Shown here piece by piece: positions 55,501 to 64,000 of a stretch of DNA of 64,000 bases. The first letter of the stretch is position 1; each line of letters begins with the position of its first letter. The position numbers and the translations under genes were made by a program. This DNA comes from Trileptium ribeirensis (taxonomy: Eukaryota > Nematoda > Enoplea > Enoplida > Thoracostomopsidae): positions 1-64,000 of the forward strand of contig JASANE010003346.1 of NCBI GenBank assembly GCA_030248225.1. The letters are read 5' to 3'. The notes under the pieces were generated by a model. That model made no database searches, was not told the origin of the DNA, and worked only from the letters and a program-made list of their open reading frames with translations.

Positions 55501-57448
55501 AAAGCTTGATATTTTGTCGTATTTCCTTGAATACATGCAGGTCGTCTCTACTTCAAGAACCACGTTTATAGCTCATTTAGTAAATGAGCCGAGTATCTGT
55601 TAACGGCAAGAATGACATAGATTTTCTAGCTCTGGCTCGGGTCTTCGTGAAGCATGTCCGGCTTGGCTCGACTCTCATACGCACAGTTTAGGCTGTGGCT
55701 TGTCTCGGCTTTTCGTGAACCATATCCAGCTCCTCTGCTTGGCTGTTTGGACGGAAATCCAGACTCTATTAGACTCGGCTTTTAGTGTTATAATAACAAA
55801 GTTTATGTTTCAAGAGAGAATATAACATACAGACAACCTATATAAGATTGAATTTGGAGGTTTTGAAACACTATCCGAGGTCATATCGGCTGTTTTTGCT
55901 GGACTATTGTACTATGTTTGTTATTTTAGAAAAGAGCTCTTAAGAGCACAACATAGCGTTTGCAGATATACTAGGCTTGGCTCGGCACTCACGAACGAAT
56001 CTTAGGCGCTTTACAGCCGTATCAAGCCGAGCCGGGTTGGGAGTCTAAATTCTCTCCTCTAGTATCCGTTAATTCTAAGGGCTCCTAACTATTTGTTAAA
56101 TGTTGTAGATTAATATGGCACAATTATTACTGGTTGCAATTATCCAACCATAATTTAATTTTCTATATATTACACCGCTGACTGTAGGGTTAGTAGCGCT
56201 GAGTTGTTTTCAACAACTGGGCAGGATTTGGCATTTTCTTTCTCATATGTACATTTTCTGAATGTATCTATGCATGTTAACAAATTTTCCCGCGTAAGAC
56301 AGCATGTTTATAATCGTTAGTTGAAAATTCTGGGTCACATCAAACATTAAAATTCATCTCATCGCTGCTGCGATATTCCAAACATTTCATTCACGCCAAT
56401 CAACCATCTTATTTTCTTATTTTGGATAAAAAGCCTTACCTAATGTTTTTGGTAAAGCATAATTCTACGCAAAACTTCGAGAACATGCCGCTCTGCGATA
56501 GAAATCAGAACATTTTGTGCTCGAGAAAATTCAAAGAAAATTATCGAATTTTCCACGAATGAAAATTTGCCAGATCTGATTTAGAATGGTTTTGTTAGCA
56601 AAGACTATGAGCTAATCTATAGAACCGATTATATAATTTGTGACATCAGTATTAAGTGAAATTAATTGCGAACAGAAACAAATCCACATAAAAATACAGG
56701 CATTAGATATCCGTTTTGGTGCAAATTGAAAATCGTCAAAAATACGTTAGAAAACAAGGTATTATTTCGGCCCTTTTTTAGATTTTGCCCATTTTCTGTT
56801 AGCGAAAAGCCAATTCAGCATAATACGCATTTGTTCTGTAACAATAGTTTGCGATTCCATATCGGTTATTACAAAAAAGGATGGTAGATGGGCACATGAT
56901 GAATTTACGCACGCATAGTTTGGAGTGTGCGACGGAACTGCGATAATTACGAATAATCACGAATACAAAAGCTCACTCACAGTGGCAAGGAAACCAGAAT
57001 AGTTCTCCATTTAATGTGTTTCTCAGATTACGAGTGTACGTGTGTACAAAATCCGCGTTTTACAATTCCCATTTTTTAGTTCAAAATTGTATACTTTACC
57101 ATTTTATAACTTAGCTACTGTAGATTGACTTTGTAGCTATATTGTATAAAGTTTGTAACAAATTTTTAAATAGATACTGCGACTTTCAAATGAACATTTT
57201 CAGCGTAGCAACTAGTTTAGTAACCTCTTTATATTGTTTAATGCTTCTGTGTTATATGTGCTGCCTGTAGGACCTGCAATGTCACAAGCAGAGCGACACT
57301 GGGCGACTGCGATAGCATGTGTTGTGGCCGCGGATATATGGAAGAAACAAAAGTATTTGAGGAATCATGCCATTGCATATTTGAATATTGCTGCGAAGTT
57401 AAATGTAAAAGGTGCAGAGTAGTTAAAAAGAATCACTATTGTAAATGA
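33002..57448 (+). CDS. Wnt11: Wnt11-type secreted signalling ligand, six exons, N-terminus missing
   Basis: The coding sequence joins 33002-33155, 42619-42788, 45267-45599, 49588-49706, 51077-51262 and 57271-57448. All introns are GT-AG and the frame is kept through every junction (phases 1, 0, 0, 2, 2), giving 379 residues and a stop with no internal stop. Wnt proteins are secreted, lipid-modified, Cys-rich ligands of Frizzled receptors. The order RRWNCSS, GTRE, CxCG, W-x-GC, HNNxx[28 protein letters not shown] is diagnostic of the family. The subfamily call rests on APNxxxDLxxGTRE, CxCGxxP and FxDAP, which are Wnt11 traits. The exon or exons for the signal peptide and first Cys residues are not identified, so the gene starts upstream of 33002. 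Oddities are a basic insertion in exon C and FEYCC instead of HWCC in exon F. A divergent paralogue of Wnt11 is possible; membership of the Wnt family is certain. Confidence 0.93.
33700..33741. repeat. 20-base direct duplication
   Basis: The unit gcgttggtactcgcatgt occurs twice in a row, with a partial third copy. Confidence 0.85.
33772..33885 (+). repeat. tRNA-derived SINE head with internal duplication
   Basis: gatagcttagtgactaac fits a pol III A box and ccaggttcaatccgcc a B box. Between them a segment of about 28 bases (acaagtctcgtgcataaac) is duplicated with few changes, so the boxes are spread further apart than normal. The B box and its 3' extension match the copy on the - strand at 48931-49010. 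Confidence 0.65.
33991..34020 (+). repeat. Left terminal inverted repeat of the pogo-type element
   Basis: Bases 33991-34018 match the reverse complement of 36996-37023 with a few differences, including the shared tatagtaaac tip. Further ACTGACAC-type copies lie at about 34024, 34398, 34432 and 34450, likely transposase-binding sites by analogy with related elements. Confidence 0.85.
34759..36385 (+). pseudogene. pogo-type DDE transposase with C-terminal PHD finger, inactivated
   Basis: The longest intact piece is 34930-35868 (312 codons from the ATG). It has a DDE_1 fold: NVDETG (Asp33), VLDGASCH (Asp143) and HLQPLD (Asp179), so all three catalytic acids are present with DD35D-like spacing. 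The frame is open upstream to 34759 and includes SLTLRKP just before the ATG, a piece of the CENP-B-like domain; the first DNA-binding helices were not found in frame. Downstream the same frame resumes after TAG at 35866 and a second TAG at 36049, leading to a PHD finger at about 36220-36355 with C-x2-C, C-x2-C, H-x2-C. The last pair, FCRSC at 36344-36355, is in another frame, so a one-base indel near 36315-36330 breaks the finger. Two stops plus a frameshift make the copy dead as a full protein. Confidence 0.88.
36994..37023 (-). repeat. Right terminal inverted repeat of the pogo-type element
   Basis: This is the partner of the left end. Inverted copies of the same GTGTCAGT motif lie inside it at about 36902 and 36948. 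The right subterminal region also contains a 24-base direct duplication at 36790-36838, each copy reading taactttactcatgcgttg. Confidence 0.83.
37310..38420. repeat. Degenerate tandem repeat with 270-360-base spacing
   Basis: The block gacgtcagaacaaattttc recurs at about 37522, 37791 and 38151, with a weaker copy at 37366. Each is followed by gaggaacc..ggg, gccatacc, cctcaaac, gaaccgg, gcatcggcattta and tactatgaaa. Unit length varies by internal indels. Short open frames across it are coincidental. Confidence 0.82.
40440..40620. repeat. AAAT microsatellite grading into TTAA repeats
   Basis: Long runs of aaat are broken by caaa and tgaa variants, then taattaattaattaattaa at the right end. The minus-strand frame across it is a low-complexity artefact. 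Confidence 0.95.
40711..40895. mobile_element. Fold-back MITE, about 185 bases
   Basis: The two halves are inverted copies along nearly the whole length, with taaatcagagtacc at the tips, cagaatctctgca in the middle of each arm and ggtactatagtacc by the centre. It has no coding capacity. Confidence 0.85.
42619..42788 (+). CDS. Wnt11: Wnt11-type exon B
   Basis: The acceptor is tttttatag and the exon begins GA, which completes a Gly codon with the last base of exon A, giving [16 protein letters not shown] across the junction. This is the conserved Wnt GTRExxxVYAxSSA block. It continues with HSV, GCSKG and [10 protein letters not shown]; CxCGxxP resembles the Wnt11 loop rather than the CxCD of other subfamilies. 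I place the donor at TTCG/gtatcc, phase 0, because exon C then resumes with the tryptophan of the Wnt W-x-GC motif. The frame stays open to a TGA at 42846, but reading through would lose that motif. Confidence 0.92.
42789..45266 (+). other. Wnt intron between exons B and C
   Basis: 2.48 kb, donor gtatcc, acceptor tttaag, phase 0. Open frames at 42918-43717 (+) and 44599-44892 (-) show no domain and no repeat class I can name. Confidence 0.88.
45267..45599 (+). CDS. Wnt11: Wnt11-type exon C with large basic insertion
   Basis: The acceptor is ttttttatttaag and the donor is AGAAAG/gtaaaa; the exon is 111 codons, phase 0 at both ends. It opens with [22 protein letters not shown], matching the Wnt W-G-GC-x-DN-x-x-[FY]G-x(3)-S-x-x-F-x-DA block; the proline after DA is typical of Wnt11. 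It closes with [11 protein letters not shown], the Wnt M-x-x-HNNxxGR block. About 77 residues separate the two (45336-45566), where Wnt11 relatives usually have a short basic linker. The inserted part is rich in Arg, Asn and Thr and begins with an RRHRRK cluster. No stop or obvious splice pair interrupts it, so I read it as coding. Confidence 0.92.
45748..46020 (+). repeat. A-rich interspersed repeat, copy 3, with tRNA-like head
   Basis: The head gtgtccgtagcgcggtaagg...ttgaattccc looks like spaced A and B boxes. It is followed by a C-rich segment with cttctccgccgaagg and an A-rich body with gcaaaa words, closing in ggccaccttccgagg. The head aligns with those at about 52770 and 57868, which suggests the family is a tRNA-derived SINE. 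Confidence 0.62.
48635..48855 (+). repeat. GC-rich interspersed repeat, copy 3
   Basis: A GC-rich island with the same orientation as copy 1 in + coordinates: it ends gggaccaaagacctcgtgcatgtat where copy 1 has the matching gggacc..agacc..g.gcatgtat. No gene is seen. Confidence 0.5.
48931..49010 (-). repeat. tRNA-derived SINE head
   Basis: On the - strand it carries gtctagcgtacgaggctccc and a B box in gatccaggttcaatctgcc. The B-box flank matches the SINE at 33772-33885, so both belong to one family. Confidence 0.6.
49176..49250 (+). repeat. tRNA-like sequence
   Basis: atggcgtagtggtaagcgt is an excellent A box and D arm. The downstream gatctagattctgcccgcc is a decayed B box. It is probably another SINE head. 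Confidence 0.55.
49588..49706 (+). CDS. Wnt11: Wnt11-type exon D with the lipid-acceptor motif
   Basis: The acceptor is tatatag and the donor is TGAAAG/gtatac, leaving phase 2. The exon encodes a short basic lead-in, then [16 protein letters not shown] and a hydrophobic-basic stretch. [10 protein letters not shown] is the Wnt family signature. Its first serine (codon 49642-49644) corresponds to the residue that Porcupine palmitoleoylates in characterised Wnts, and all flanking Cys are present. Wnt fatty-acylation at this site is needed for secretion and Frizzled binding, so the ligand looks functional here. This is established family knowledge applied to an intact motif, not direct evidence of acylation. 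Confidence 0.96.
49707..51076 (+). other. Wnt intron between exons D and E
   Basis: 1.37 kb, donor gtatac, acceptor ttttttcag, phase 2. At about 50453-50490 it holds gggcgcatccagaattttg, related to the motif left of the 19.1-kb fold-back repeat. Otherwise nothing is seen. Confidence 0.9.
51077..51262 (+). CDS. Wnt11: Wnt11-type exon E
   Basis: The acceptor is attttttcag; the first base completes the Arg codon split with exon D. The donor is GGAAG/gtatta, again phase 2. The exon encodes [11 protein letters not shown], a variable linker, then [12 protein letters not shown] and GSYGTQGR. The aspartate-leucine, SPDYC and G-S-x-GTxGR elements are conserved across Wnts, where they form the link between the N-terminal lipid-bearing domain and the C-terminal Cys-rich domain. 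The length between CKCHG and SPDYC is ordinary for a Wnt. It sits 1.4 kb after exon D, the shortest intron of the gene. Confidence 0.95.
52745..53110 (+). repeat. A-rich interspersed repeat, copy 4
   Basis: The head gtgtcggtgggggacggaagg...ttacccctaagggtcgg aligns with the tRNA-like head of copy 3. A C-rich segment and an A-rich body follow, including ttgcaaaaattgggg, and it closes in ccctatcccctccgcc. Confidence 0.62.
55625..56040. repeat. Degenerate repeat of ggctcggctt words
   Basis: Phrases such as tggctcgg, tcttcgtgaagcat, tctcggcttttcgtgaacc, gactcggcttttagtg and ggctcggcactcacgaac recur at uneven spacing. It looks like an old tandem repeat in which a unit of about 30-40 bases has decayed. 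Confidence 0.55.
57271..57448 (+). CDS. Wnt11: Wnt11-type terminal exon F
   Basis: The acceptor is ctgcctgtag; the first base completes the Arg of GTQGR. The exon then encodes [32 protein letters not shown] and ends HYCK before TGA at 57446-57448. This is the Wnt C-terminal Cys-rich finger with every expected Cys, including the penultimate one, and NVT is a glycosylation sequon at a conserved place. An overlapping open frame from 57234 to 57422 is a shadow. The usual F-H-W-C-C is F-E-Y-C-C here. The HW positions lie near the Frizzled-contacting finger in known structures, so the change may affect receptor choice; that is inference. No AATAAA is seen soon after the stop; a weak TATAAA lies at 57572. 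Confidence 0.95.
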
Positions 57449-57861
57449 ACAATAGAGAATGCTATAATTTTATGTGTATGATTTGTTGTCAACTTTCAGT
57501 ATTTTATATTGTCATGTGTTCGCTGCAACAGTACAATAATTGGGTACCCATTTCCCTATTGTTGTTGATGATATAAATCGTTCTACAGTCTGAAACCCCT
57601 GTTATTCAAAGGAAAAAATATTGCACCACAGATGTACCGCATCGAGAGGAGTTTACTATTTATGGTCTTGGATTCTACCACTGGTTAACCATCATTAAAC
57701 GGTGTTTTGTCGCTTGGTAGGTTCCATGTTTTGAAACACCAGTTTTAATGGACTTCAGTTAAAAACTGTCCTTAAATCTATAGAACTAAAACATGATATA
57801 TCTATGTGTATGAAGCAACATTAGAAATTGTAGAAATCGAGGCATAGAAAAACTTTGACAT

Positions 57862-58150
57862 CAAATGCGGGGGTAGCGGTGTTATCGCTAAGGGGTCGAA
57901 TTCCCTCTATTTTAGGTAGATGTACCCTCTCTGCCGCACTCCCAAGGCGGGTGGACAATTTTAAGAAACCAAACAAAAACAGGGTGAAAATTGGCAAAAA
58001 ATAGGTGAAGTAGCAAACATTTATCGCAAATTGGCAAAAGTTGGGGAAAATGTTAGCAACTTAAGGGAAATTTTTTAGTTTCTCAAAATTTCAAAAATTT
58101 CGAACTACTCTGGCCTAACACCCTTCCTCAGAGGACCTCACTTTGCCGTG
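57862..58150 (+). repeat. A-rich interspersed repeat, copy 5, with tRNA-like head
   Basis: The head gggggtagcggtgttatcgc...ggggtcgaattccctc has spaced A- and B-box-like words. Next come ctctgccgcactcccaaggcgg and an A-rich body (ggcaaaagttgggg), closing in ctctggcctaac. It begins about 410 bases after the Wnt stop. Confidence 0.62.
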
Positions 58151-61100
58151 ACAATTACACTCATCATCCGGCAGAGTTTTATATCATACAGCGAAGCGGT
58201 TAGGCCGCCCTACTACCCAAGCGGGGACATTCCACTCGAATGGCCTCAGTCCATGCTACAATAATGGCGACATTGTATTATACCGGACATCGTGTCTTGT
58301 CTATGAAATTCGGTCGTATCGGTGATCAATTCTGGCTTTCTTTTTTGATTATGCATTACTAGATGCTGCGCTCAGACCGTTCCGATAGGTCAGTTAACAG
58401 ATACCGTAAATATTTATCTCAACTCAACAGCTATTTCCAAGGAATATACGATAACATCAAAATCACACTGAATTGCCCAAAACCACAGGCTTTTCCCTGG
58501 TGGAAAGGTTATTGGTGCGTATTTATTTTCCAAGATTGAACACCTGCTTAGAAACAATCGAAGATACATGCAAATAATTTTAATTATAATAGGTAATAAT
58601 AATATTACCTATAATAGGTGTAGTAAACATTGTGTTAAATATTGTACATTGCAACTAGGCAACGGGATGATCTATCTTAAGATAAATTTATTCAGTAATA
58701 TTTTGAAAACTACAGTTTACTAAATTTTTGTTGTTTGGTAATTGTTATTTGCGAGTAACTGCCTATCATCGATGGCCATTTTCAAGATATACAGTGCTAT
58801 GATATAATGGCCACGTTAGGAAATTGTCGTAAAGCTCAAAGAAATGATTATATGTCTGCATACACCTAGGGTACATACCCGACAGTAACAATTTAACCTG
58901 TACACAGCATATATGTTAAGAGAGTGCATACAGACTTCTAAACATATGATTGGCTAACGTACAAGTCAGTTGTAGCATAGGTATTAGCGCGCTCAAAGAG
59001 TTTGGAATTTGTACAAACTGTTATGTTGCTTTCAAATGTTCTAAGTTGCGCTTAACGCACTAGTTTGACTCGTCTCAGCCGTGTTACAAATCTTTCAAGG
59101 CAACATTAGCTATACTTATTCTGCAAATGTAACTTATGTGTTATAGCAATAAAAATAGGTTGGTATTCAATAATTATACTACTTTATCGGATGAAGCGCA
59201 ACTTGCAATTTTCACATAAAAATTACATGGTTACAGTTAAAAACTGCTAAGTTGCATAAAAACAACTTTTTGCTTTATCTTTTTATTCTTAACGTTTTTT
59301 TGAACATTGCCATGCCCGTTAGCTTACGACTGTGCAGTTAGTCTCTGTCTGACTGCGCATACTATATCTATAACTTAGCAGATGCTTAGGAGTGTTGTAT
59401 TACCATTCACATCATACATCAACAGTGTGTTTAACAATTTGAGTATAATTTTGCATTCGATGAGTTCAATTTTTAGCCATATCCATGTGAGGACTTAAAT
59501 CTCATACATCCTGGGTATTGGCTAAAACTTGTGTTTATAATACAGACTTTAGGTACTGAATATTGAATGTACATTTTTGATGCTCAAGACGAGCTGTTTC
59601 TACAACTACGGGACCTATCAATTGAAACATCAAAAATATGGCATATACTACACCGTTATCTGAGCGTAATAATACAATCTTGTATACTGATACTGAACCC
59701 TATCAATATGTGAATGGTTAACTGTCGCTTAGAATAGTCGTGCAGTAGTAAGTTCTTGCCCTTCTCAGACCAAACATTTTACTGTTTATATATTTAGTAT
59801 CAAATATTTACAAATACTTTACAATTTTTACAAGGGTGCGATTTTTGTGCTATAGAATTTTTACAGATAATACTAAAGAAGTATTGCCGCTGTAACACAT
59901 ATTGAAAATGGCTGAAGACGCAATCGTAAATGTTGCGTAAATCATTTTCATATCTATTTGTCTAATAGAGCATCGTTTCCAATTTTATTCGTATCACTGA
60001 GACTTAATGTTTAACGACATTGGTTGCCACCTATACAGTGGCGCAACTACCACGCACCTGCCCCACTCCCTCAGGAGAGTAGCCTCAGATGTTCTAGTTG
60101 GAACACGTGGTGGAAAACTTATTTTCCAGCGAAGTTTTATTGCAGATTCACATTTAGATTATAGCTGAGACAGAATGGAGAACAGCTAAGGCATAAATTC
60201 ACACGAGGGGGTTTATGTTATTGCCAGGACACTGGCCTCATATACGACAATGGCACCTGTGCTCTAGGCACATACCCCGGGCTCAATTTTAGATTAAAGT
60301 CCATATCTAAAATAATAGGAATTGGTCTGCTTTATTATGCCAAAGCTGCAAAAAACGTACTCTAGAAAAATATAATTTTTGTTGTAGCAATTATTATAAA
60401 TATTATTTTGTCAAACAAAAATATTATCTTTGTCACTGAGATAAAGTGAGTGATTTTGGAGTACCAAGTATACACGTCTTCAGCAGTGCAAAAAAGTTTT
60501 GCACAAAAATGAGCAATATTTCATATGCAAACAGTCAGCTGTCTATAAATTTGTGTACAGCTGCTGCGATACAATCAATGTTACAGCGTTACTCGTACCG
60601 ATTTCAACAGTAGTACTTATGGAAACGAGGAAGTACATTTACTCTAAGGCTGAGAAGGCTACGCAATGCGAAGGCCATATAAGATTATAAAAGCGCCATT
60701 ATCATTCACTACCTTAAATGACTGCGCTACATCCAATCGTTTTACTTATTTCTTCTTTCACAACTGAGACAACGTATGCCAGTGAATCACTGAGGTGAAT
60801 AAAAGAGTCGTGATTTCCAGGAGCAATACATGTACGAAGGCATTCACCGGCAATCTGAAACAGGAATTGAACTGGACCATACTGGAGAATGATGAGCAAA
60901 TTAATAGACTAAATGAAACATTCACAAAGATTAGTGTAAAATTTAGGCGGCCAGAGGAATTTCAAATGAGTTTCTGACTTTGAGCATGAATATCCAACCC
61001 TTATGAATATTTTCAATTACAGTTTGGCCTTTGTTGGGTATTAAGTGGTTAAAAATTATAAAATGTGCATTATTGTTAGTATATATATGACAGGATCTTT

Positions 61101-61896
61101 AAATTTTCTAAATAAACGCGTTTTTTGATCTAAAAACACAGTTTACAACAATTTACTTTTAGTGATCTAATCCGCGATAGGAGCATATCACAGGAACAGA
61201 ATTAATGATTCAATGATTGATCACCAGCAAATATATATTCGTAATCCTAACTAACGTTGGGGCTTTAGTTCTCTAAATTCGTAAAAATACGCAATTTGCA
61301 TTAAATATACAGATTTATACAAAAGAACGATCAATCATAACGCTATTTTGTAGCAAATAAGTTGTCCCTACACATGCATGTTACTACTTTTGGCTATGTC
61401 TAAGTTAGTGCGATAACGGTCCAAGCAAATTTCCATTCGCTACTGAATCATGCGTTGTGGCAGTTATATAATTTATATAGTTATTTTTATTTCATAGAGC
61501 TCTAGGAACTCCAATTAGGTTTTTTTACGTTTTCTTTTCAAATAAGATAAGATGAATAAAAGACAAATTTTCACGGTTCGTCTAATTAAGTCGATCGAGT
61601 CGCTTTCGTTGATATGCTGTAATTTGTCTTAATGGTTAGGAATGATAGATAATTTAAATTTTAAACAAGTTATGACGTCTGAAAGTGATTTTGGTGCAGT
61701 TACGCTTCTTTTAGATTTCGAGATTAATTTTTTCTTGTAAGAAATAAGTCACAGTAGTTTTAATGTGTAAAATATATTTTACTAATGAATGCACAAAAAT
61801 AAATTTTGGGAATAAATGCAAAATGTAATGGCCATGAAGTGATAGCATATCACAACTGAAGCGAGGCTATTAAGTAAATATGGACGTGAAGACAGA

Positions 61897-61965
61897 TTCA
61901 GCTGCCACCTGTCGACAACCCTGATACTTAACCACTCGACCATTGTTACTTGAGGTAATCTTCAC
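61897..61965 (-). repeat. tRNA-like sequence
   Basis: On the - strand, atggtcgagtggttaagta is a strong A box and D arm of Ser/Leu type. The remainder does not fold into a tRNA, so it is likely a SINE head or pseudogene. Confidence 0.5.
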
Positions 61966-63129
61966 AGAGTGTCGATATGTAATACCAAATAGATTTAGAT
62001 AACCCGACATAGGGCGTCGATATCTACAGTTTAGTATTGTTTATCAAACCGTTTCTCTGCGTTGCCATCTGTCTAAAATTCATAGACCGTGTGGCTTGTT
62101 TCTAATGTATAACAATATTATATGACGCGCAGTGAAATTTTTTAATTCATCTTTTTGGAGGATACCGAGCGGTGTATTAAGAGTTTAATATTTTGTGTTG
62201 ATCATTTTCAAGGCAAATATATTCAAATTCACGAAATGATGAATCAGAATATGAGTAATGATAAAAGTTCAGACCAAGCACAGAATCCAATATCACGGAA
62301 CCCTAATGAAAGCATCATATCATATTGCCACTGACACAACTGCTAAATGCATCTTCCAAACTCTTTATAAAGATCAAAAGTAGATTCTATTAGCTGATCA
62401 CCGTCCTTGAAAATCATTGTGACCAATTTGTGTTCAGTGACTCCAATTTGACTTTAAAGCCACATTTTAGCGGAATATTAATTTCCGTAACTATGTAACA
62501 TGATCAATGTGAACTGTAAATCTTATCTTAATTGTACAGTAAGACACCATAGATCAACAAAACAATATAACAATATATTTATAGTAAACTGTTGGTAAAA
62601 GCAAAATTTAAGGTACAATACAACTCATTATAATATATATTGCTGCTTTTGAAACATCCCAATTCCATAAATGCAGCGTTGAATGGCGCAGTGAAATTTA
62701 CCCCTAGTTTCTTATCGCAGATTGACTGTCGTTTTTGATGGGTGGTTCAGCGACATCGTCCGAGGCTAAAACCCGTGATAGGTTTCTATGATAGATGTTG
62801 GGGTGGATTTATTCAATAGGATCTAGTTTGAAAGAGTGTAAGAATAGTTATAACACTGCTTTACGTTACATGACTTCAGATGCAGAATTTCACAAACGTC
62901 GAAAACAAAGTCACAGCTTGATAGTTATGACAATAAGGAATATTACAGTGATAACATTTCGTTGCTGCCAAATATTCAAACTACGATGTTTACATCAAAT
63001 GAGCCGTTATGATTGCCGCTAGCTAGAAATACATTATTGCTTGCTATACAACTTTGTTTGCCATCGGAGGTTTCCGGTTACATAGTCAACGTGAATAGAG
63101 GTTCCGTTCCGAGCTTTCATCAAGTGGTA

Positions 63130-63440
63130 TGTTGAGTGGGACAGCTATGTACCCCATAAGCTTTAATCAGGAGTAGGACGGGCTACCCCACCCCTAAGAC
63201 CTCTAGGACGCCACCTCACGCCACATTTACTCCCGCCTCTTGAAGTGTCAGCACCTTTGCGGAATTTGGCAAAATTAGTGGGAATGGGCAAAATTTTAGC
63301 AAAATACTGGAAAATTGGGGAAAGTTTTAGCAAAATTTAAAAAATTATGAGCTCCTACAATTTTTAAAATTTGCCCTCCCTGGTTCTTCGTAGAACTCCC
63401 GAAAACTGGTTCTATCATGCGGTAACCATTTACCCCTTTT
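63130..63440 (+). repeat. A-rich interspersed repeat, copy 6
   Basis: A C-rich segment (ctaccccacccctaagacctc) is followed by an A-rich body with gggcaaaattttagcaaaa and ttggggaaagttttagc, and it closes in gccctccctggttcttcg. This is the cleanest copy of the A-rich body in the window. Confidence 0.62.
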
Positions 63441-64000
63441 CCTGCCAGCCGACGAACATCGCGAACTTATGATGTACGCCTTCTCTAAAAGTAAAAACGA
63501 TTACCAAAATAGATTATGAAACGTGTTTCAAGTCAGTAGATTACGACGATAATTTGTGAAATAGTGACAGTGAACAGCGTCTGTCCGCTTGCGTGTTGTC
63601 CGTTCGGTATCTCGCACATAAAGAATTTATCGCAATTTGAGTGCGAAGGCAGGTTTTGAGATCGCGAACGCTCTGGTAAACAACAACCCGTGTCTAAACT
63701 TGCTCACGTATGAAACTACCTTCTTAAAAACGGCCCTTATATATCATGCCTATATGAGTGCAATGTCATACATGATTTGTGTGGTCTGGTTTACATACAC
63801 GTCTTAAGTGCGACAGTTCATACATTTGCCATTTATCAAAAGAACTGTTGTAGAGTTTATAATGCAGCGGTTTTCTTTTTTCTAAATTTTCTAAATTTGT
63901 GTGAAAAATTCCTATTGTAGCAGATTGAATTTTACCTTTGTATAGCATTGAAATATATCAAATAATGTATGACTCTTCATATAGAATACCTCATTGTATC

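Larger units (their letters stand above)
51263..57270 (+). other. Wnt intron between exons E and F
   Basis: 6.01 kb, donor gtatta, acceptor ctgcctgtag, phase 2. It contains the A-rich repeat at 52745-53110 and the region of ggctcggctt words at 55625-56040. The parts at 53111-55624 and 56041-57270 show nothing I can define. Confidence 0.9.
57449..64000. other. 3' flank of the Wnt gene; no further gene recognised
   Basis: It holds two A-rich repeats and a tRNA-like sequence. Short frames at 60499-60977 and 62795-63022 (+) show no domain. The rest is AT-rich and unstructured to my eye. The 3' UTR probably lies in its first part. Confidence 0.5.

Noticed and set aside
57234..57422. 62-codon open frame over the last Wnt exon
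   Set aside because: It is the wrong frame; the Wnt frame gives CCGRGY and the Cys-rich end.
1..64000. Bacterial-type systems such as operons, CRISPR arrays or prophage
   Set aside because: There are no long adjacent genes or regular spacer arrays; split exons and transposon types show a eukaryotic chromosome.

Overview
The window is nuclear DNA from an animal. It is AT-rich and gene-poor, full of decayed DNA transposons, fold-back elements, tRNA-derived repeats and simple repeats, and its one recognisable host gene is cut by long GT-AG introns. Wnt ligands exist only in animals, and the window carries a clear Wnt gene, so the organism is a metazoan, most likely an invertebrate. I cannot name the phylum from this sequence alone.

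The main result is a Wnt11-type gene on the + strand in six exons: A 33002-33155, B 42619-42788, C 45267-45599, D 49588-49706, E 51077-51262 and F 57271-57448 (stop at 57446-57448). The reading frame passes through all five junctions (intron phases 1, 0, 0, 2, 2) and gives 379 residues without an in-frame stop. The exons hold the Wnt landmarks in order: [19 protein letters not shown], CxCGxxP, W-x-GC-x-x-NI, FxDAP, MxxHNNxx[17 protein letters not shown]...GTQGR, CNxTS, CCGRGY and a Cys-rich C-terminus. The DAP motif and the CxCG-x-x-P loop point to the Wnt11 subfamily. The exon or exons for the signal peptide and N-terminus were not found. The protein departs from ordinary Wnts in two ways: a basic insertion of about 60 residues in exon C, and FEYCC in exon F where most Wnts have HWCC.

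From 1 to 33 kb I found no gene I can name. This part holds an AGT/AGG microsatellite (1-117), a degenerate tandem repeat (about 2430-2935), a long inverted-repeat element (about 6690-9120), a fold-back element packed with small palindromes (10254-10906), a back-to-back pair of GC-rich repeats (16370-16860), an inverted-terminal-repeat element (17092-17476), a fold-back repeat (19109-19626), an AT-rich palindromic array (20668-21070), two copies of one MITE family (21712-22294 and 25157-25493), tRNA-like sequences near 28.5 and 28.9 kb, and a ruined mariner-like transposon (30641-31917, transposase on the - strand).

The first visible Wnt intron (33156-42618) contains a tRNA-derived SINE, a nearly full-length pogo-type transposon with matching ends (33991-37023) whose transposase-PHD gene is broken by two stops and a frameshift, a degenerate tandem repeat (37310-38420), an AAAT microsatellite and a MITE. 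The later introns and the 3' flank hold more repeats, including a recurring repeat with a tRNA-like head, a C-rich segment and an A-rich body (about 3.7, 32.5, 45.8, 52.8, 57.9 and 63.2 kb).
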